Position numbers and translations under genes: made by a program. Positions 44,695 to 56,245 of a DNA stretch of 64,000 nucleotides are shown piece after piece (the stretch's first letter is position 1; every line of letters begins with the position of its first letter). A model generated the notes under the pieces. That model did no database searches, was not told where the DNA came from, and worked only from the letters and a program-made list of their open reading frames with translations. Source of the stretch: Gnetum montanum (Eukaryota > Streptophyta > Gnetopsida > Gnetales > Gnetaceae); contig MNCI01034030.1 in the NCBI GenBank assembly GCA_015680685.1, positions 62,682-126,681 of the forward strand. Direction: 5' to 3'.

Positions 44695-45523
44695 TGATGA
44701 GTGGCGAGGTACCCCTATGCTCAACCATATGAATATGAGCGTTCACGAGCGATTCGATCGAACTCCAAGGACTAAGTGCTTATGTGCCTTCACAGAACAA
44801 GGATGGGTTAGGCGATTGTTGTCTTCCCAAGCTTACTTATATGGCACGATTGTATGGTTAAGTAAACTTGAGGTATGTGAATTTTATGCTTTTTTTATGT
44901 TTTATGTTTTTGGTGCTTAGAATGGAGAAATGAAATAATCAAGTAACTAATTTAATTTAACTAAATCAATTGTGCTTTAACTAGTCCTAATACCAGCATC
45001 CGTTCCCACTCTCTGCACACATCCTGAACTAGTGTAACACTACTGGGATTACCAAACACTAGTCATTACTAGGTTACCAGGTGTTCCACGTATGCTTGAA
45101 GTAGTCACACTGAGAGTGTGCTTACTTGTTGAAAATTAACAAATCGATAAAAACAACCAATTAACTAATGAAAGCATTAAATAATTGTAAATAACATTAA
45201 ATGTAATAAATAAGCTATTCTGAATGTTGCAAGGTCTATCAAAAAATTCGTTTTTATTTCCGGACACAAGGTGTGCTTAGGTACACAATGCTTGAATATA
45301 GATCTGTTCGCTTTATGACTCCTACTGCGGACACTCAGAAATAATTCTAACTTTGGAAAGGGAAAACTGCAAGAGTTCGGGTTAAGGGATTAAGAAAACT
45401 ATCTAATTTCAAAACCAAGTGCACCCGCCTCTTATTTATAGGCAATGAGACAAGTTCCAATATTGGATGTCCGATATCACTTGGCGGGCTTTGATATCGC
45501 AAACCCGATATCGCGACTCATCA
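44695..45523 (-). repeat. RT-7 3' LTR
   Basis: 829 bp, TGATGAG to CTCATCA. Minus-strand TATAAATAAG box at about 45431-45440, poly(A) stem at about 45247-45300, GATATCGC words at 45470-45518. The minus strand just outside reads TCAAGGTA and then TGATGAG, a weak polypurine tract. Confidence 0.9.
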
Positions 45524-47450
45524 TACCTTGACGACTGAATGAAAACTCGTCCTCAAGTTCCTTATAAAATATTGAGAAGGTATGGGATTATTGGATGTAC
45601 AACAATCTAATAGTACATGGAATGACAAACGCAAAGTGCCCAATGAATGGATTGACAACATATCACAACATTGGTGTTCATAACCATTGTGGTGAACACT
45701 ATACATAGATGACATCTAGACCTTTATTTGACAACTTGGAAAGAGAGAGAGAAAAGAAACTGAGGCACGTTGTTGCCGATGTCAAAATTGTGCACATCGT
45801 TGTTCATCCATGAACACATAATCAAGCTTGTTCCCTGCGTAAATGCTTTTTGCTCTAGTCCATCCTAAGTGCTCCCTTCTATCCCAATCCATTGTTCATG
45901 TGATCGCCATTTGCACACACAACACAGTCACGAATTAGCAAGGATAAATAAGACATAATGTCGTTGATACCTTGCCTCAATATGAAGCACATTGGCTATG
46001 TTGTGGATATGGTAGATACTGAGTTAGAGGTTTATAACTAATGACTACCCAAGGTGTAGGGGTGAGATAAGTAATGGAATGGAAAAATTTGTGACAGGAC
46101 CCCCACGACTAAGAGCGAACCTCTAGTAGCAATAGGGTGGAAAAACTGAAAGAACAAGAAAGATGAGAGAAATAGCAACGGTGAAGCCATTAAGACAAAA
46201 CAAAAACGGATGTCATTGATGGGGTGAACGAGAAATAGTTGATTGCAAGAAATGTTTTTAAGGAAAAGAACTTAACAAGTGCACCAAAAAGGAATGCTAG
46301 TGGGTACTCCCCAAAGCAGGCTCATGTCCTTAATGCCATGACAAATCCACAAACCAAAGAGTTCATAGGCTTTCGGAATAACATATGGAAATAATGGTTA
46401 AGAACTTACCCACAAGAGTTTACCAAAGAATAATAATGTGGCAATCAAAATATGGACTAATCATAAAACTAGCAATGAGGTGGGATATGGGAAGCAATAC
46501 GGAAAGAGAGAATGAAACGGAATGGAATCCCAAAATCAAGGTTGTGTAAAGTCCCTTGTGTAGTATATGATTAAGGTGACATAATAGAATTCATTCCAAA
46601 TCCAAATTAAAACTAACCACATCCAATGACCTCACATCAATGCAGTAGACCAACCCATCCTTCCGAAGCAGCAAGAATGCATCCACAAAGCCACCACCAT
46701 TCCAACAAGGGAAAGATAGAGAAGCATGAAGCGAGAAAGGGCCTTAGTTAGAGGGTACCTTTAGGCATGGGTAACATGTCTTTCTAGTGCCATAACCAGT
46801 GGTTGTAGTCCATGTTTCTTTATTATGTCTAAGGGGTGTGCTTTGAATTCCCACTAGTTTTTTTTTTTTGTGAGAACCACACCATGCAAAGACTTATTTG
46901 CTTTATTCAACTTCTTCATATTTGGTCAAGAGTGGAATGGTGGAAAACCTATGAAAAACATCCAAGTACCCAAGAGAATAGCCAACACAAATGCATTGAA
47001 TCCCCTTGAGGTCACACCCTTTTCAATCCATTTGAATCTTTCCCTAGTTTGAAGAATACCAAGCCACCAATTCATTAATAAGTTTACTTAGAAAAAGGGA
47101 TAGTATAGTTCCAAGATCAAGGGAGACCATAGAGCTAAGGGGATGAATGGATGACATGAACTCATTACCTGTTTTATCAAAAGAAAGCATATTTTAGCAT
47201 CAACATTAAAAGTCAAAGGTAAAAACCAAACATTAGCAATCAACACTATTATAGTATTCCCAACCATCATGAGCACTTATTATATGATGAGTGTGATTTA
47301 TTCAAAAAAAATCTAATAGAGAAAGAAATAGTAAAAAAAATGTTAATGATAGTGTAAAACAAAAATAAGAAAAGAAGAAGAATGTGTAAAACAAAAAAGA
47401 CAAAAGAAAATAAGGCTTGAAATGACTAGCATCAACGACCATCTCCCCCA
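45524..47450 (-). other. RT-7 non-coding 3' tail
   Basis: Collinear with 2175-4150. It contains one copy of the GGCATGGGTAACATGTCTTT motif (about 46765-46790) and an A-rich end (47300-47410). No conserved ORF is seen. Confidence 0.6.
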
Positions 47451-48690
47451 CAACTAAGTTGGAAGGAGTAGATCCAAAATAATGAGCAAGGTTGTTCATT
47501 AATAGAGGTAGTGTTAGTACTGGCTATTGTAGGCTCATGGAAAGGTTTGGGTTGCTGGATGTTGACCAATAATTTCTTATGTGAGCTTTTAGGTTTATAG
47601 ATCATCATGGCCCCTGAGGGGAAAGTTTCATGAATAATATAAGGTCCTTATCACAGCGTTTAAAATTTATTTTGTTGTAGCACATGTGTGGGATTCCAAT
47701 ACAGAACCTTATCTCCTGGTTGGTATTTGACTTTCCTAATCCTTAGGTCATGACGTTGCTTGTTGAAAGCCTTGTGTAGTTCATTGGATGACAAGATGGC
47801 TAATCAATTTTCATCTAGGAAGTTACGGTTCATCAACCAGTCTTTCTATGCTAGACTGAGGTCAAGGTTGAGGTCACATGCTATAGATAGTGTATAGAGC
47901 TTAGCTTGGATAGGAAGTGTTGGAAATTTACTGTACACTAACTCATAGGGAGAGTAGCCTATAGGGAGTTTCCATGTGAAGCGGTATGTCCAAAGAGCAT
48001 CATTCAGTTTGGTGCTCTAGTCTCACCTATATTTGCTAATGGTCCATGTCAATATTCTTGTGATCTCCCTATTGGTGACTTCAGCTTGACCATTTGCTTG
48101 AGGATGATATGGTGTAGTTAGCTTATGTTCAGCTCCTAAGCGTTGCATCAGCTTTCAAAAAGTCGCACCTATAAAATGTGTACCATTGTTAGAAATAAGT
48201 GCACGAGGCATGCCAAACTTGTTTATGATTTGTTGTTGAACAAATCGTGTAGCGGTAGATGATGTATAGTCCATAATAGCGGTTGCTTCTACCCACTTTG
48301 TAAAACAATCAACAGTAACAACGATGTATGCTTTTCCATTGGACATCGGTGTAATAAACCCCATAAAATCAATACCCCATATGTCAAAGGTTCTAAAGGT
48401 TGAATCCATTATTGTGGATCCTCCATTCTAGTAGTCATTCCCCCATCACATTGACAATGCTTGCAAGATTGGACAAAATGATGAGTGTCCTGGAACAATG
48501 TAGGGCAATAATATCCTGCGAGCAAGATTTTAATGGCTATTTGTCTCCCAGCATAATGACCCCCACAAGGGTCCTCATGAGCATCTTGGAGAACTTTCAA
48601 TTGATCTACATTGGAAACACACCATCGAACTAAGCCATCGGGACATACCTTATAAAGGTGTTTATTGATTTCCATGAAATATTTGGCTCG
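47451..48690 (-). pseudogene. RT-7 integrase (degenerate)
   Basis: Integrase. The HHCC region in 48409-48675 reads HEDPCGGHYAGRQIAIKILL then AGYYCPTLFQDTHHFVQSCK and HCQCDGG. The core in 48155-48409 reads FDIWGIDFMGFITPMSNGKA then YIVVTVDCFTKWVEATAIMD. The first catalytic Asp (GIDF) is kept. The second is Asn in ALISNNGTHF, where SDNG is expected. The C-terminal GKP-like region is at 47600-47800. A stop separates the zinc region from the core. Confidence 0.85.
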
Positions 48691-49270
48691 ATGAAGAAAC
48701 TATTATTTTTTTTAACATCTAACCCTTGTGGTGTTTCTTGTGTAAGCAAAGAAGTGAGAATACCAATTTTTAGTGGTGGGTAAGTGATTATTTATCACAC
48801 ATGCAAAGAGGATTTCATCGGGGAAATGGTCAAAAATTAGATATTCATCCTCTTTGTTGTCCCATTATAATCGAAATAAATGATCAATGACAACATTCTC
48901 GGTGCCTTTACAATCGATCATCATAAGATCAAACTCTTGTAAGATCATGAGCCATCATATAATGCAAGGGATCACCATTGGTTTATTCATTAGGAACCAT
49001 ATTGCACTATGATCTGTGTGTACAAATATCTTATAGCCCAATACATAGTGCCTAAATTTTTCTAGTGTAAGCACCACAGCCATTAATTCTTTTTCTGTTG
49101 TGGTGTAGTTGAGTTGTGCACCAGCAATACTTCGACTTGCACAGTGAATGTAATAGGGGTGTTTTTGGTCATCTAACTATGTAAGTACAGCTCCTAAGGC
49201 AAAGTTGAACATGTCGGTCATTATGTGGGATAGTCTGGACCAATCAGGAGCTTGTAGAATTGGTGTTTCT
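48691..49270 (-). pseudogene. RT-7 RNase H (degenerate)
   Basis: The minus strand shows AGAQLNYTTTEKELMAVVLT then LEKFRHYVLGYKIFVHTDHS, FLMNKPM, LQEFDLMMIDCKGTENVV and IDHLFRL. TEKEL and HTDH keep the catalytic Glu and Asp. There are stops near 48950 and 48865. It lies between RT and integrase as expected. Confidence 0.82.
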
Positions 49271-50150
49271 ACAAGTTTCTATTTTAAGGTTTGGAAAGCT
49301 AGCTCACATTCCCTAGTCCATTCAAAGGGTACGTCCTTTTTTGTTAATTCTACCAATGGTTTTGCAATCTTCGAAAAGTTCTCTATGAAGCGTCTATAAT
49401 AGCTAGCATGTCCAAGGAATGATCGGATGTCTTTTACAATTTTAGGTTGACAAGTGATTTCTTGGATGACTTTAATCTTTTCAGAATCTACCTCTATCAC
49501 TATTTGTGAAATCTTGTGCCCTAATACAACACCTTCTTGGACCATTAAATGGCTTTTTTGCCAATTGAGCCTTAAGTTGGTTTCAACACATTGTTTCAGT
49601 ACTTATTATAATCGATCCAATGCTTGTTCGAAGTCTAATCTGTAAGTGGAGAAATTTTCCATAAAGACCTCCACACCATTCCCTATTTGCTGCTGAAATA
49701 TACTTAGAACCAAATGTTGAAATGTCGCTGGGGCATCACACAAGCCAAATGACATCTTTCTATATGTGAATGTCCCCCAAGGACTTGTGAATGTAGTCTT
49801 GGCTTGGTTTTCTGGTGCTATTTGAATTTTATTGTATCCACTGCAACCATCTAGAAAAGTATAGTAGCAATGCCCTACAGTCGTATCTAAGACTTGGTTA
49901 ACGAATGGCAATGGGAAATGGTCTTTAAATGTTTCCATGTATAGCAACTTAAATTTTATACACACCCTCCATTTATCTCCCTTTTTAGGCACAATGACTA
50001 ATGGAATAACCCATTCACTATTAGCAATGGGGTAGATGAACCCAGCTTTTAGAAGTTGTTCAATTTCTTCCTTAACCACTTGCTTAAGATTTGGGTTCAA
50101 TCGCCTTTGCGGTTGTCATCAAGGCTTAATGGAGGGGTCAGTGTAAATTC
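49271..50150 (-). pseudogene. RT-7 reverse transcriptase (degenerate)
   Basis: RT core in the 164-residue open frame 49606-50100: KAGFIYPIANSEWVIPLVIV, KDHFPLPFVNQVLDTTVGHC, YYTFLDGCSGYNKIQIAPEN and FTSPWGTFTYRKMSFGLCDA, then PATFQ. The first catalytic Asp (FLDG) is present. The second box reads EVFMENFSTY instead of EVFMDDFSVY, so both Asp of the pair are lost. The connection region (49279-49545) has EITCQPKIVKDIRSFLGHAS then YYRRFIENFSKIAKPL. Confidence 0.88.
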
Positions 50151-51220
50151 TATATTGGCATATCCTAAGATATATTCTGGTTAATTTGGGATATGACCAA
50201 GCAAAGGCTTTCAACCATTTTTTTTACCATCCTCAGCAATCTTTCATTTTGTTGGGGAGCATGCTTAGCGTTAATGATTAATAGTTTTTCATTCTTGAGG
50301 AATGTGTACTCCATACTGGTGGGCAATGGTTTTAACTCAAGAGGCTCTTACTTAAACTTGTTAGGGATTTCCAACTTCCCCCAGTTGGTATTTTTGATAT
50401 TAGTACTTGGAAGTTGGTGGTGGACTTGCTCTAATGTATCTATGCTATCAATGTAAGTGCAAGTCAAGCTCTTAGTTGATTCCATGCATATAGTTGAATT
50501 GCTCTCTTGGTCAGTTGTCAACCATTGGGTGCCTTCCTATCTTGTGGCTACTACATATAGGAATTTTTGTATGTTAGTTATTTGTGCACACTGGTTGCAT
50601 GCAGGCAATGTTAAATGTTGTACAAACTAAGACTTTTGCACGCAATTACACCCTGTGTCACTGTATGCAATGCATGGAACTTTCTTCTTCTTGATATTTT
50701 TGAACATATTTTCTTTTGATATTTCTAGGGAAAGATCACATATTCCTAGGCATGCATCAATTGTGCTTAGCCATGCTCTTCCCATAATGATTAGGAAGTT
50801 CCCCTTATAGTTGTTGACTTGAATCACTAGGAAATCAACTAGATATGACCACCCACAAATAGTGGTAACAATGTCCTCAACTAGTCCTAATGGGATAGTG
50901 ATGGACTAGTTGGCCAACTCTAAATGAATGTTACTCTTTTTTAGTGGAGGCAAGTTCCAGGCTTTGTACATTTCTTAAGAGATTAACTTAACACCAGAAC
51001 CTAAATCCAAAAGAGCTTTGCAAGGCTCATTTTCCATGATCTGTAAAAAAATAAGAGGGCTTCCAGGATCAAAGAATTTTTTAGGAATATGGCCAACTTT
51101 AATCCAATTGATAATGGCATGAGTCAACATGACCGTGTGCGTTGAGTGCGGTCTTTGGTTCGAAGGAAGCTCTAAAGGTTTGAATGATGGTGAGGCCTTT
51201 GGAGAATCATCCACTTGTGG
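50151..51220 (-). pseudogene. RT-7 protease and linker (degenerate)
   Basis: Aspartic protease region. The stretch 50975-51214 ends EPCKALLDLGSGVKLIS, the catalytic loop, followed by a stop. Then 50627-50827 carries NNYKGNFLIIMGRAWLSTID and ACLGICDLSLEIS, then KKKVPCIAYSDTGCN. The linker to RT (50160-50600) has few recognisable motifs. The LDLGSG loop is shared with RT-2, so it is the family state rather than decay. Confidence 0.75.
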
Positions 51221-53665
51221 TTGTAAGGACTTGGTTGGACTGTTGGTTCTAAATAAGGGTCTCTTTTTTGTGTGGTTGTTTGAACCAATAGTAGGTTGAG
51301 GGTTGATAGCCCTTGTAGCGTTACGTTGCTATGGCTGGGTAGGGAGCTCACCCTACATAGTTGGAGTAGGTGGTAATGGAGCTAAGGGTGGAAGAGGTGT
51401 AGCTGGATGAGAAGGATAGCATGTTTGTGGAACATCTCCCCTAGGAGAATGAGTTCTATAGTACTCGTGGGTTTGGTAGTGAGGTTGAGGAGTGATTTGA
51501 TTAGTGGAGTCATGTGGAGAGATCAGCTGCTACACGTAGTATCCGTATGGGTCAAGTTGACAATAAGGGTATTGTTGACATGGTGGTGGCATTCCCCATG
51601 ATTGTGGGTGTTGCCACTATTGATACTGTTCATTTGGTTGTGGTGGAGCTCCATTGGGATAATACATCCAAGGTTTGTGAAACTGCCTTGGGTTACCTTG
51701 AGGATAAGGTAACCTTTGGGGTGTTTGTCGTCTATTTAATCATGGGTTTAGTACATACACCCCAAACTCTTGTAGATGTGACACTACTAGGCAACATCCC
51801 TTAGGATGGTCATATTGGCATATCTCACATCCGCTATCATTGTCTATGTCTGAATCCATAGCCTCTTCAATGATGACAACTTTTCCCTTACCATTATTAC
51901 GTGCATATTCAGCTTCTCTCTTTTTCCTTCTCTCCCAATCACTACTTTGATCTCTAGACTTCTCTACTATTTTTAGAACAGTTTGAAGTTTATCATCTAG
52001 GGATTTCCACATTTGATCTACCTTTGCTGATACTTCTGATGCAAATTTTTAAATGGGCAAATTTTTCCTATTCACCATCTCTTCAAGTTGCGACTCTTCT
52101 TCATCTTCACAAAATATAACTTCCTTCTTTCAAAGGGAAGGATCTCTGTTGTATTCCTCCGCACTTTCTCTTTTCCTTAACTCACCTTCCTCTTTAGCAA
52201 CTTGCTCCAATAATCTTTGTACTTGATGGACTCTAAGCTTGGATAGTCTTCCTTGGGCATAAGTCCCAAGGGTTCTTTGCATTTTGTACCTAAGCCCATC
52301 TATGAGATGGTGTAGTTGTTCCCTCTACGAGTAACCATGGCTAGGGCAATGATGTAATAATGCATAATATCAGCCTATGGTAGCATCCAAAGGTTCATGT
52401 CCTCCTTGTTTCCATCCTTGGATTTGCTTACGTAGGTTGGACACTCGGGAGTACATTTGATACTTATCGTTGAATAACTCTAACATGGTACTCCATCGAC
52501 GAATGGATTCTAGTTCTAAGGACTGGTACCAGCTTTTCGCTTCCTTAATCAGTGTCTGTGGAAATAACTTTAGTTTTTGCCACTCATTTTTTATATTTTG
52601 CAAGGAACATGCATCATAGAATGCTTGTAGATAATTTTGAGGATCAGCATTGTATCCCTCTTCAAATCATGGGATATTTTTCATGTCTAATCTTTTGATC
52701 CTATTATCCTTTGGGTGCCTTGTTGGGATCCTAACAGCCTGAGTTATATCTAGCATACTTCAGGTAGCGAGTACGGGTTCATCGTGGTCGTATTGTCTAT
52801 GTCGTCTTTAATGCCTATGCTATTCCTTACTCTCCCTCCTTTCATGGTGTGTTTCTCTAGAATGCCCTCGTTCCCTTGCTCGACTATTTTATCTATGATC
52901 CCTATTTCACCTACCATTATCCTCAAGGTTTTTTCCCTTGCAACTGCATTCAGATCTTGAAGGAGAGGGGAAAGGAGATGATGAAGGTGAAGAGGAAGGA
53001 GGATTGGCACCATGACGGTGCTTGCTACCTTCTCTTCAGTGGTCACAACCTCCGTCGTGGTTACGATTAGAATGTCCATCTTTGTCATGTGTTCATGTTC
53101 CTTTTTCAGACCCTTTATGTCCATTAGTACCAGAATCTGGATTGTGGATAGTTGAGTAAAGATTTTAATACACAACCCCTTGACCAAAGTCAATAGGAGG
53201 AACATCGTTTTGTGGAAAACCTCCTGAGGCAGGTTCACCACCCTCATTTTCACTTAGGACATACGAGACATCTTGAGACCACTTTCCCTTCAGAGACTTA
53301 TAATGTCTCTCCTGTTGTAGGTCCCTCTAACGTTGTGCCTCCGTGGGTCAATAATCTCTCGAATCTTGTTCATGCACAATGTACTCCGATTGTAAGTGCT
53401 GCATACCAATTCGTGTGAGAGCACGAAGAAGCATGCTTGGGATTGAGCAATTGGGAGGTAACACTATGTTACCTTCTAAATGACGCCAACGCAGTTGTTC
53501 ATCCTAGTGGAGGATAAAGGTAAATTCTAGTATGTACTCATTAGGATGAATGTATATCAAGCAAAACTGTTGGGGTACTGGCAGATTATCCTGTACACTT
53601 CGCCTCTGATTATTCATTGTGTTGGACCTAGGTGGTGAAGCACTTTCATAAGAAGAAGGAGACAT
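51221..53665 (-). pseudogene. RT-7 gag (degenerate)
   Basis: Capsid protein, start ATG at 53663-53665 (MSPSSYESASPP). N-terminal domain with WRHLEGNIVLPPNCSIPSML (about 53410-53500), an Arg/His/Ser-rich linker (52790-53050), gag domain (52140-52720) with NEWQKLKLFPQTLIKEAKSW and YQSLELESIRRWSTMLELFN, compact knuckle GCEICQYDHPKGCC (about 51797-51838), and a Gly/Tyr/Pro-rich C-terminus. Stops occur mainly in the linker. The overall length of about 800 codons matches RT-1 and RT-2. Confidence 0.82.
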
Positions 53666-53784
53666 GATTAATTATTCAATGTGCAATACTCTTCTCTTTT
53701 TGATGATTGTAGGGTCACTAAGCCTAAGGGTTCATTCCAATGATGGAAGGATTCCTAAGTTCTAATTAGCGCACAAACAACAAA

Positions 53785-53803
53785 GTCCTCGACAACAGCA
53801 CCA
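53785..53803 (-). other. RT-7 primer-binding site (tRNA-Asp-like)
   Basis: The minus strand reads TGGTGCTGTTGTCGAGGAC, a decayed tRNA-Asp-type site, one base from the LTR. Confidence 0.7.
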
Positions 53804-53804
53804 A

Positions 53805-54659
53805 TGATGAGTGACGAGGTACCCCTACGCTCAACCATATGAATATGAGTGTTCATGCACGATCCAGTCAAACTCCAAGGACTAAGTGCTTATGCACCTT
53901 CACAGAATAAGGATGGGTTAGGTGATCGTTGTCTTCCCAAGCTTCCTTGTGTTGCACGATTGTATGGTTAAGTAAACTTGAGGTATGTGAATTTTATGCT
54001 TTATTTATGTTTTATGTTCCTGGTGCTTGGAATGGAGAAATGAAACAATCAAGTAACTAATTTAATTTAACTAATCAACTGTGTTTTAACTAGTCCTAAC
54101 ACCAGCATCCATTCCCACTCTCTATACACATTCTAAACCAGTGTAACACTACTAGGATTACCAAACACTAGTCGTTACTGGGTTACCAAGTGTTCCACGT
54201 ATGCTCAAAGTGGTTGTACTAAGTGTGCTTACTTGTTGAAAATTAACAAATCGATAAAAACAACCAAAATAATGAAAGTATTAAATAACTATAAATAACA
54301 TTAAATATAACAAATAAGCTATTCTGAATGTTGCAAGGTCTATCAAAAAGTTCGTCTTTATTTCTGAACACAAGGTGTGCTCAGGTACACAATGCTCAAA
54401 TAAAGATCTGTGCACTTTATGACTCCTATTGTAGATACTCAGAAATAATTCTAACTCTGGAAAGGGAAAACTACAAGAGTTCGAGTTAAGGGACTAAGGA
54501 AACTAACTATCTAATTTCAAAACCAAGTGCGCCCACCTCTTATTTATAGGCAATGAGACAAGTTCTGATATTGGATGTTTAATATCGCTTGGCAGGCTCC
54601 CATATCACAGATCCGATATCGCGAATCCGATATTGCAGTCCCGATATCGCGATTCATCA
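53805..54659 (-). repeat. RT-7 5' LTR with promoter
   Basis: 855 bp, TGATGAG to TTCATCA. Minus-strand TATAAATA box at 54541-54548, poly(A) stem at about 54352-54405. At least five GATATCGC-type words lie between 54560 and 54655. Near-identical to 44695-45523 with scattered transitions. Confidence 0.9.
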
Positions 54660-54664
54660 CTCTT
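54660..54664. repeat. RT-7 target-site duplication, right (CTCTT)
   Basis: Exact copy of 44690-44694. Confidence 0.92.
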
Positions 54665-55232
54665 CTAATCAAAAATGCTTCTCAAGGACCTTTAGACAAC
54701 TTGCAAAAGCATTGGTGACATCTACATTGTTAAAAGTCTTCAACTCTATGTACAGAAGTCTTGAAGCATTATTAAACACTCTCACAAGCTTGGCCTTATC
54801 TTTGTAGTCAAGCTTTCTTGAATAAGTATTAAACATCATCGAAGCCCTTGGCGTTCTCATATGGGAAATAGGATTTCCTCCAATTGGAATCCTTGGCTAA
54901 TGGTTTCCTACACTCCCATAGCTAGATTGACCTTCCTCTTCATCTACTCCATATGCATCTAGTTGTGAGACTTCTTTATCTAAACATATATGTTGTTCAC
55001 CTTCACATGTCTAGATATGGCTAGGACTAGCTTGTTTGTCTACCTTCACGCTGATTTCATCCAATCAAGCAACCATCATGTGGAAGGTTGACTTCATGCT
55101 CTTCATGTCATGATTCAAAGCTTGCACTTATTTCTTCTTGGGTGTTATTTGAAATTGAGTCTTGCACTTGTTTCTTCTTAGGTGTCATTTGAAATTGACA
55201 AAACCCTCAACCATCGATCCAAGCAACAATAA
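54665..55232 (-). pseudogene. RT-8 gag-like remnant
   Basis: Leader and start of gag of RT-8, cut by RT-7 at 54665. The open frame 54669-54860 on the minus strand reads MFNTYSRKLDYKDKAKLVRV, then FNNASRLLYIELKTFNNVDV and AFASCLKVLEKHF, a helical text with no clear family to me. The rest, up to the primer site, has no recognisable domain. It is assigned to RT-8 by position only. Confidence 0.4.
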
Positions 55233-55235
55233 AAC

Positions 55236-55251
55236 TAGGCTCCAATACCAA
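55236..55251 (-). other. RT-8 primer-binding site (tRNA-Met)
   Basis: The minus strand reads TGGTATTGGAGCCTAG, close to TGGTATCAGAGCC, the complement of initiator tRNA-Met used by Ty1/copia and many other plant elements. It lies about 3 bases from the LTR edge. Confidence 0.65.
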
Positions 55252-55254
55252 TAA

Positions 55255-56245
55255 CGTTGGAGTAGGTTCACTCTAAAAATAAATCACCTTCAATGCACTA
55301 AATCCACATATTATGCAAATAAAAAATTATTTGCTAGAAAATAAGAAAATTAGCTATCTTTAATTAATTTATTAGAAGATTACAACAAGGTTCAGATAAC
55401 CCACAAGCATCCAAAAACCTATCACACTCAAATGATATTGCAGAGCATGAGGCTTTACTACCACACAATGGTTGCTCTTAATGTAAGACACAACCAATAG
55501 AAATCTCTCCCATAATCCAAGACTAAGATCTCAACTCACAAGTGAGATACAAGAGAATACAACACATAGACCAACACACCACAAACTGATCTTGGAGTTG
55601 TAATCACCTATTGCACTCACCCAATGTGCTCACCTAGTCTCTCTTGTCTAACTCTCCATTCTTAAGACCATTTTTTCTTACTCTTTTGCATATAAGCTCT
55701 TCTCATTTCTAATGGATGGATACATGCATAATTATAGAGATCCAAAACCCTAGGGAGCTTTCTATTTGCTTTGCTAGATGTTTCCCAATCAAAATACCAT
55801 GTAGAGATTTTTCCCTCATCGACTTAGATGTCTCCGGTTTCACGTAGAAATCTACCATGAAAGCCCTACTTTTAGGAGATACATCTACTATTTTTGGTAG
55901 ATGTCTACTCTAGCCCATAGACGTCTACACTTCGGGTTAGATGTCTATCTTTCTAGGTAGACGTCTATCTTGTAGGTGCCAAAAATAAAAATGCTCATTT
56001 TGATGCCTAGAGCCTTTAGATGCCTCCAAACAAGTTCCCATAGATCCTGGAACCTCCTACACTCATCAAAATGAGCCAAAAATACCTTCAAACATGCCAA
56101 AACATATAAGAATAATTACCATTAAAAATCAACATAAGAAGTCACACAAAAATAGGACACATTTATCTAGGTCTTCTTCAAGTGTGAAACTTGCAAAAAC
56201 AACTTGTAGGACAAGCACAAGGGAATTAGAAGCAGTGTTCCTACA
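55255..56245 (-). repeat. RT-8 5' LTR
   Basis: About 990 bp from CGTTGGAGTAGG (probably TGTTGGAG originally) to TTCCTACA. The boundaries are inferred from the primer site on one side and the ACA end on the other. No second LTR is in the window. A repeated GACGTC-type motif array occupies the U3 (55820-55980). Confidence 0.5.
55820..55980. repeat. TAGACGTCTA motif array in RT-8 U3
   Basis: Seven or so copies of TAGATGTCT/TAGACGTCTA about 20-25 bp apart. TAGACGTCTA is a perfect palindrome with a GACGTC (ACGT-core) centre, the kind of site plant bZIP factors bind. Confidence 0.7.

Larger units (their letters stand above)
44695..54659 (-). mobile_element. RT-7: full-length Ty3/gypsy element, tRNA-Asp family
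   Basis: A 9,965-bp element with LTRs at 44695-45523 and 53805-54659 and perfect CTCTT flanks. Order along the minus strand: LTR, primer site, gag, protease, RT, RNase H, integrase, 2-kb non-coding tail, LTR. The pol order with integrase last and the DIWGIDF and FLDGxSGYN texts mark it as Ty3/gypsy of the Ogre/Tat/Athila group. It is the best reference copy here for RT-1 to RT-4 and RT-9. Stops and changed active-site residues show it is not autonomous now. Confidence 0.93.
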
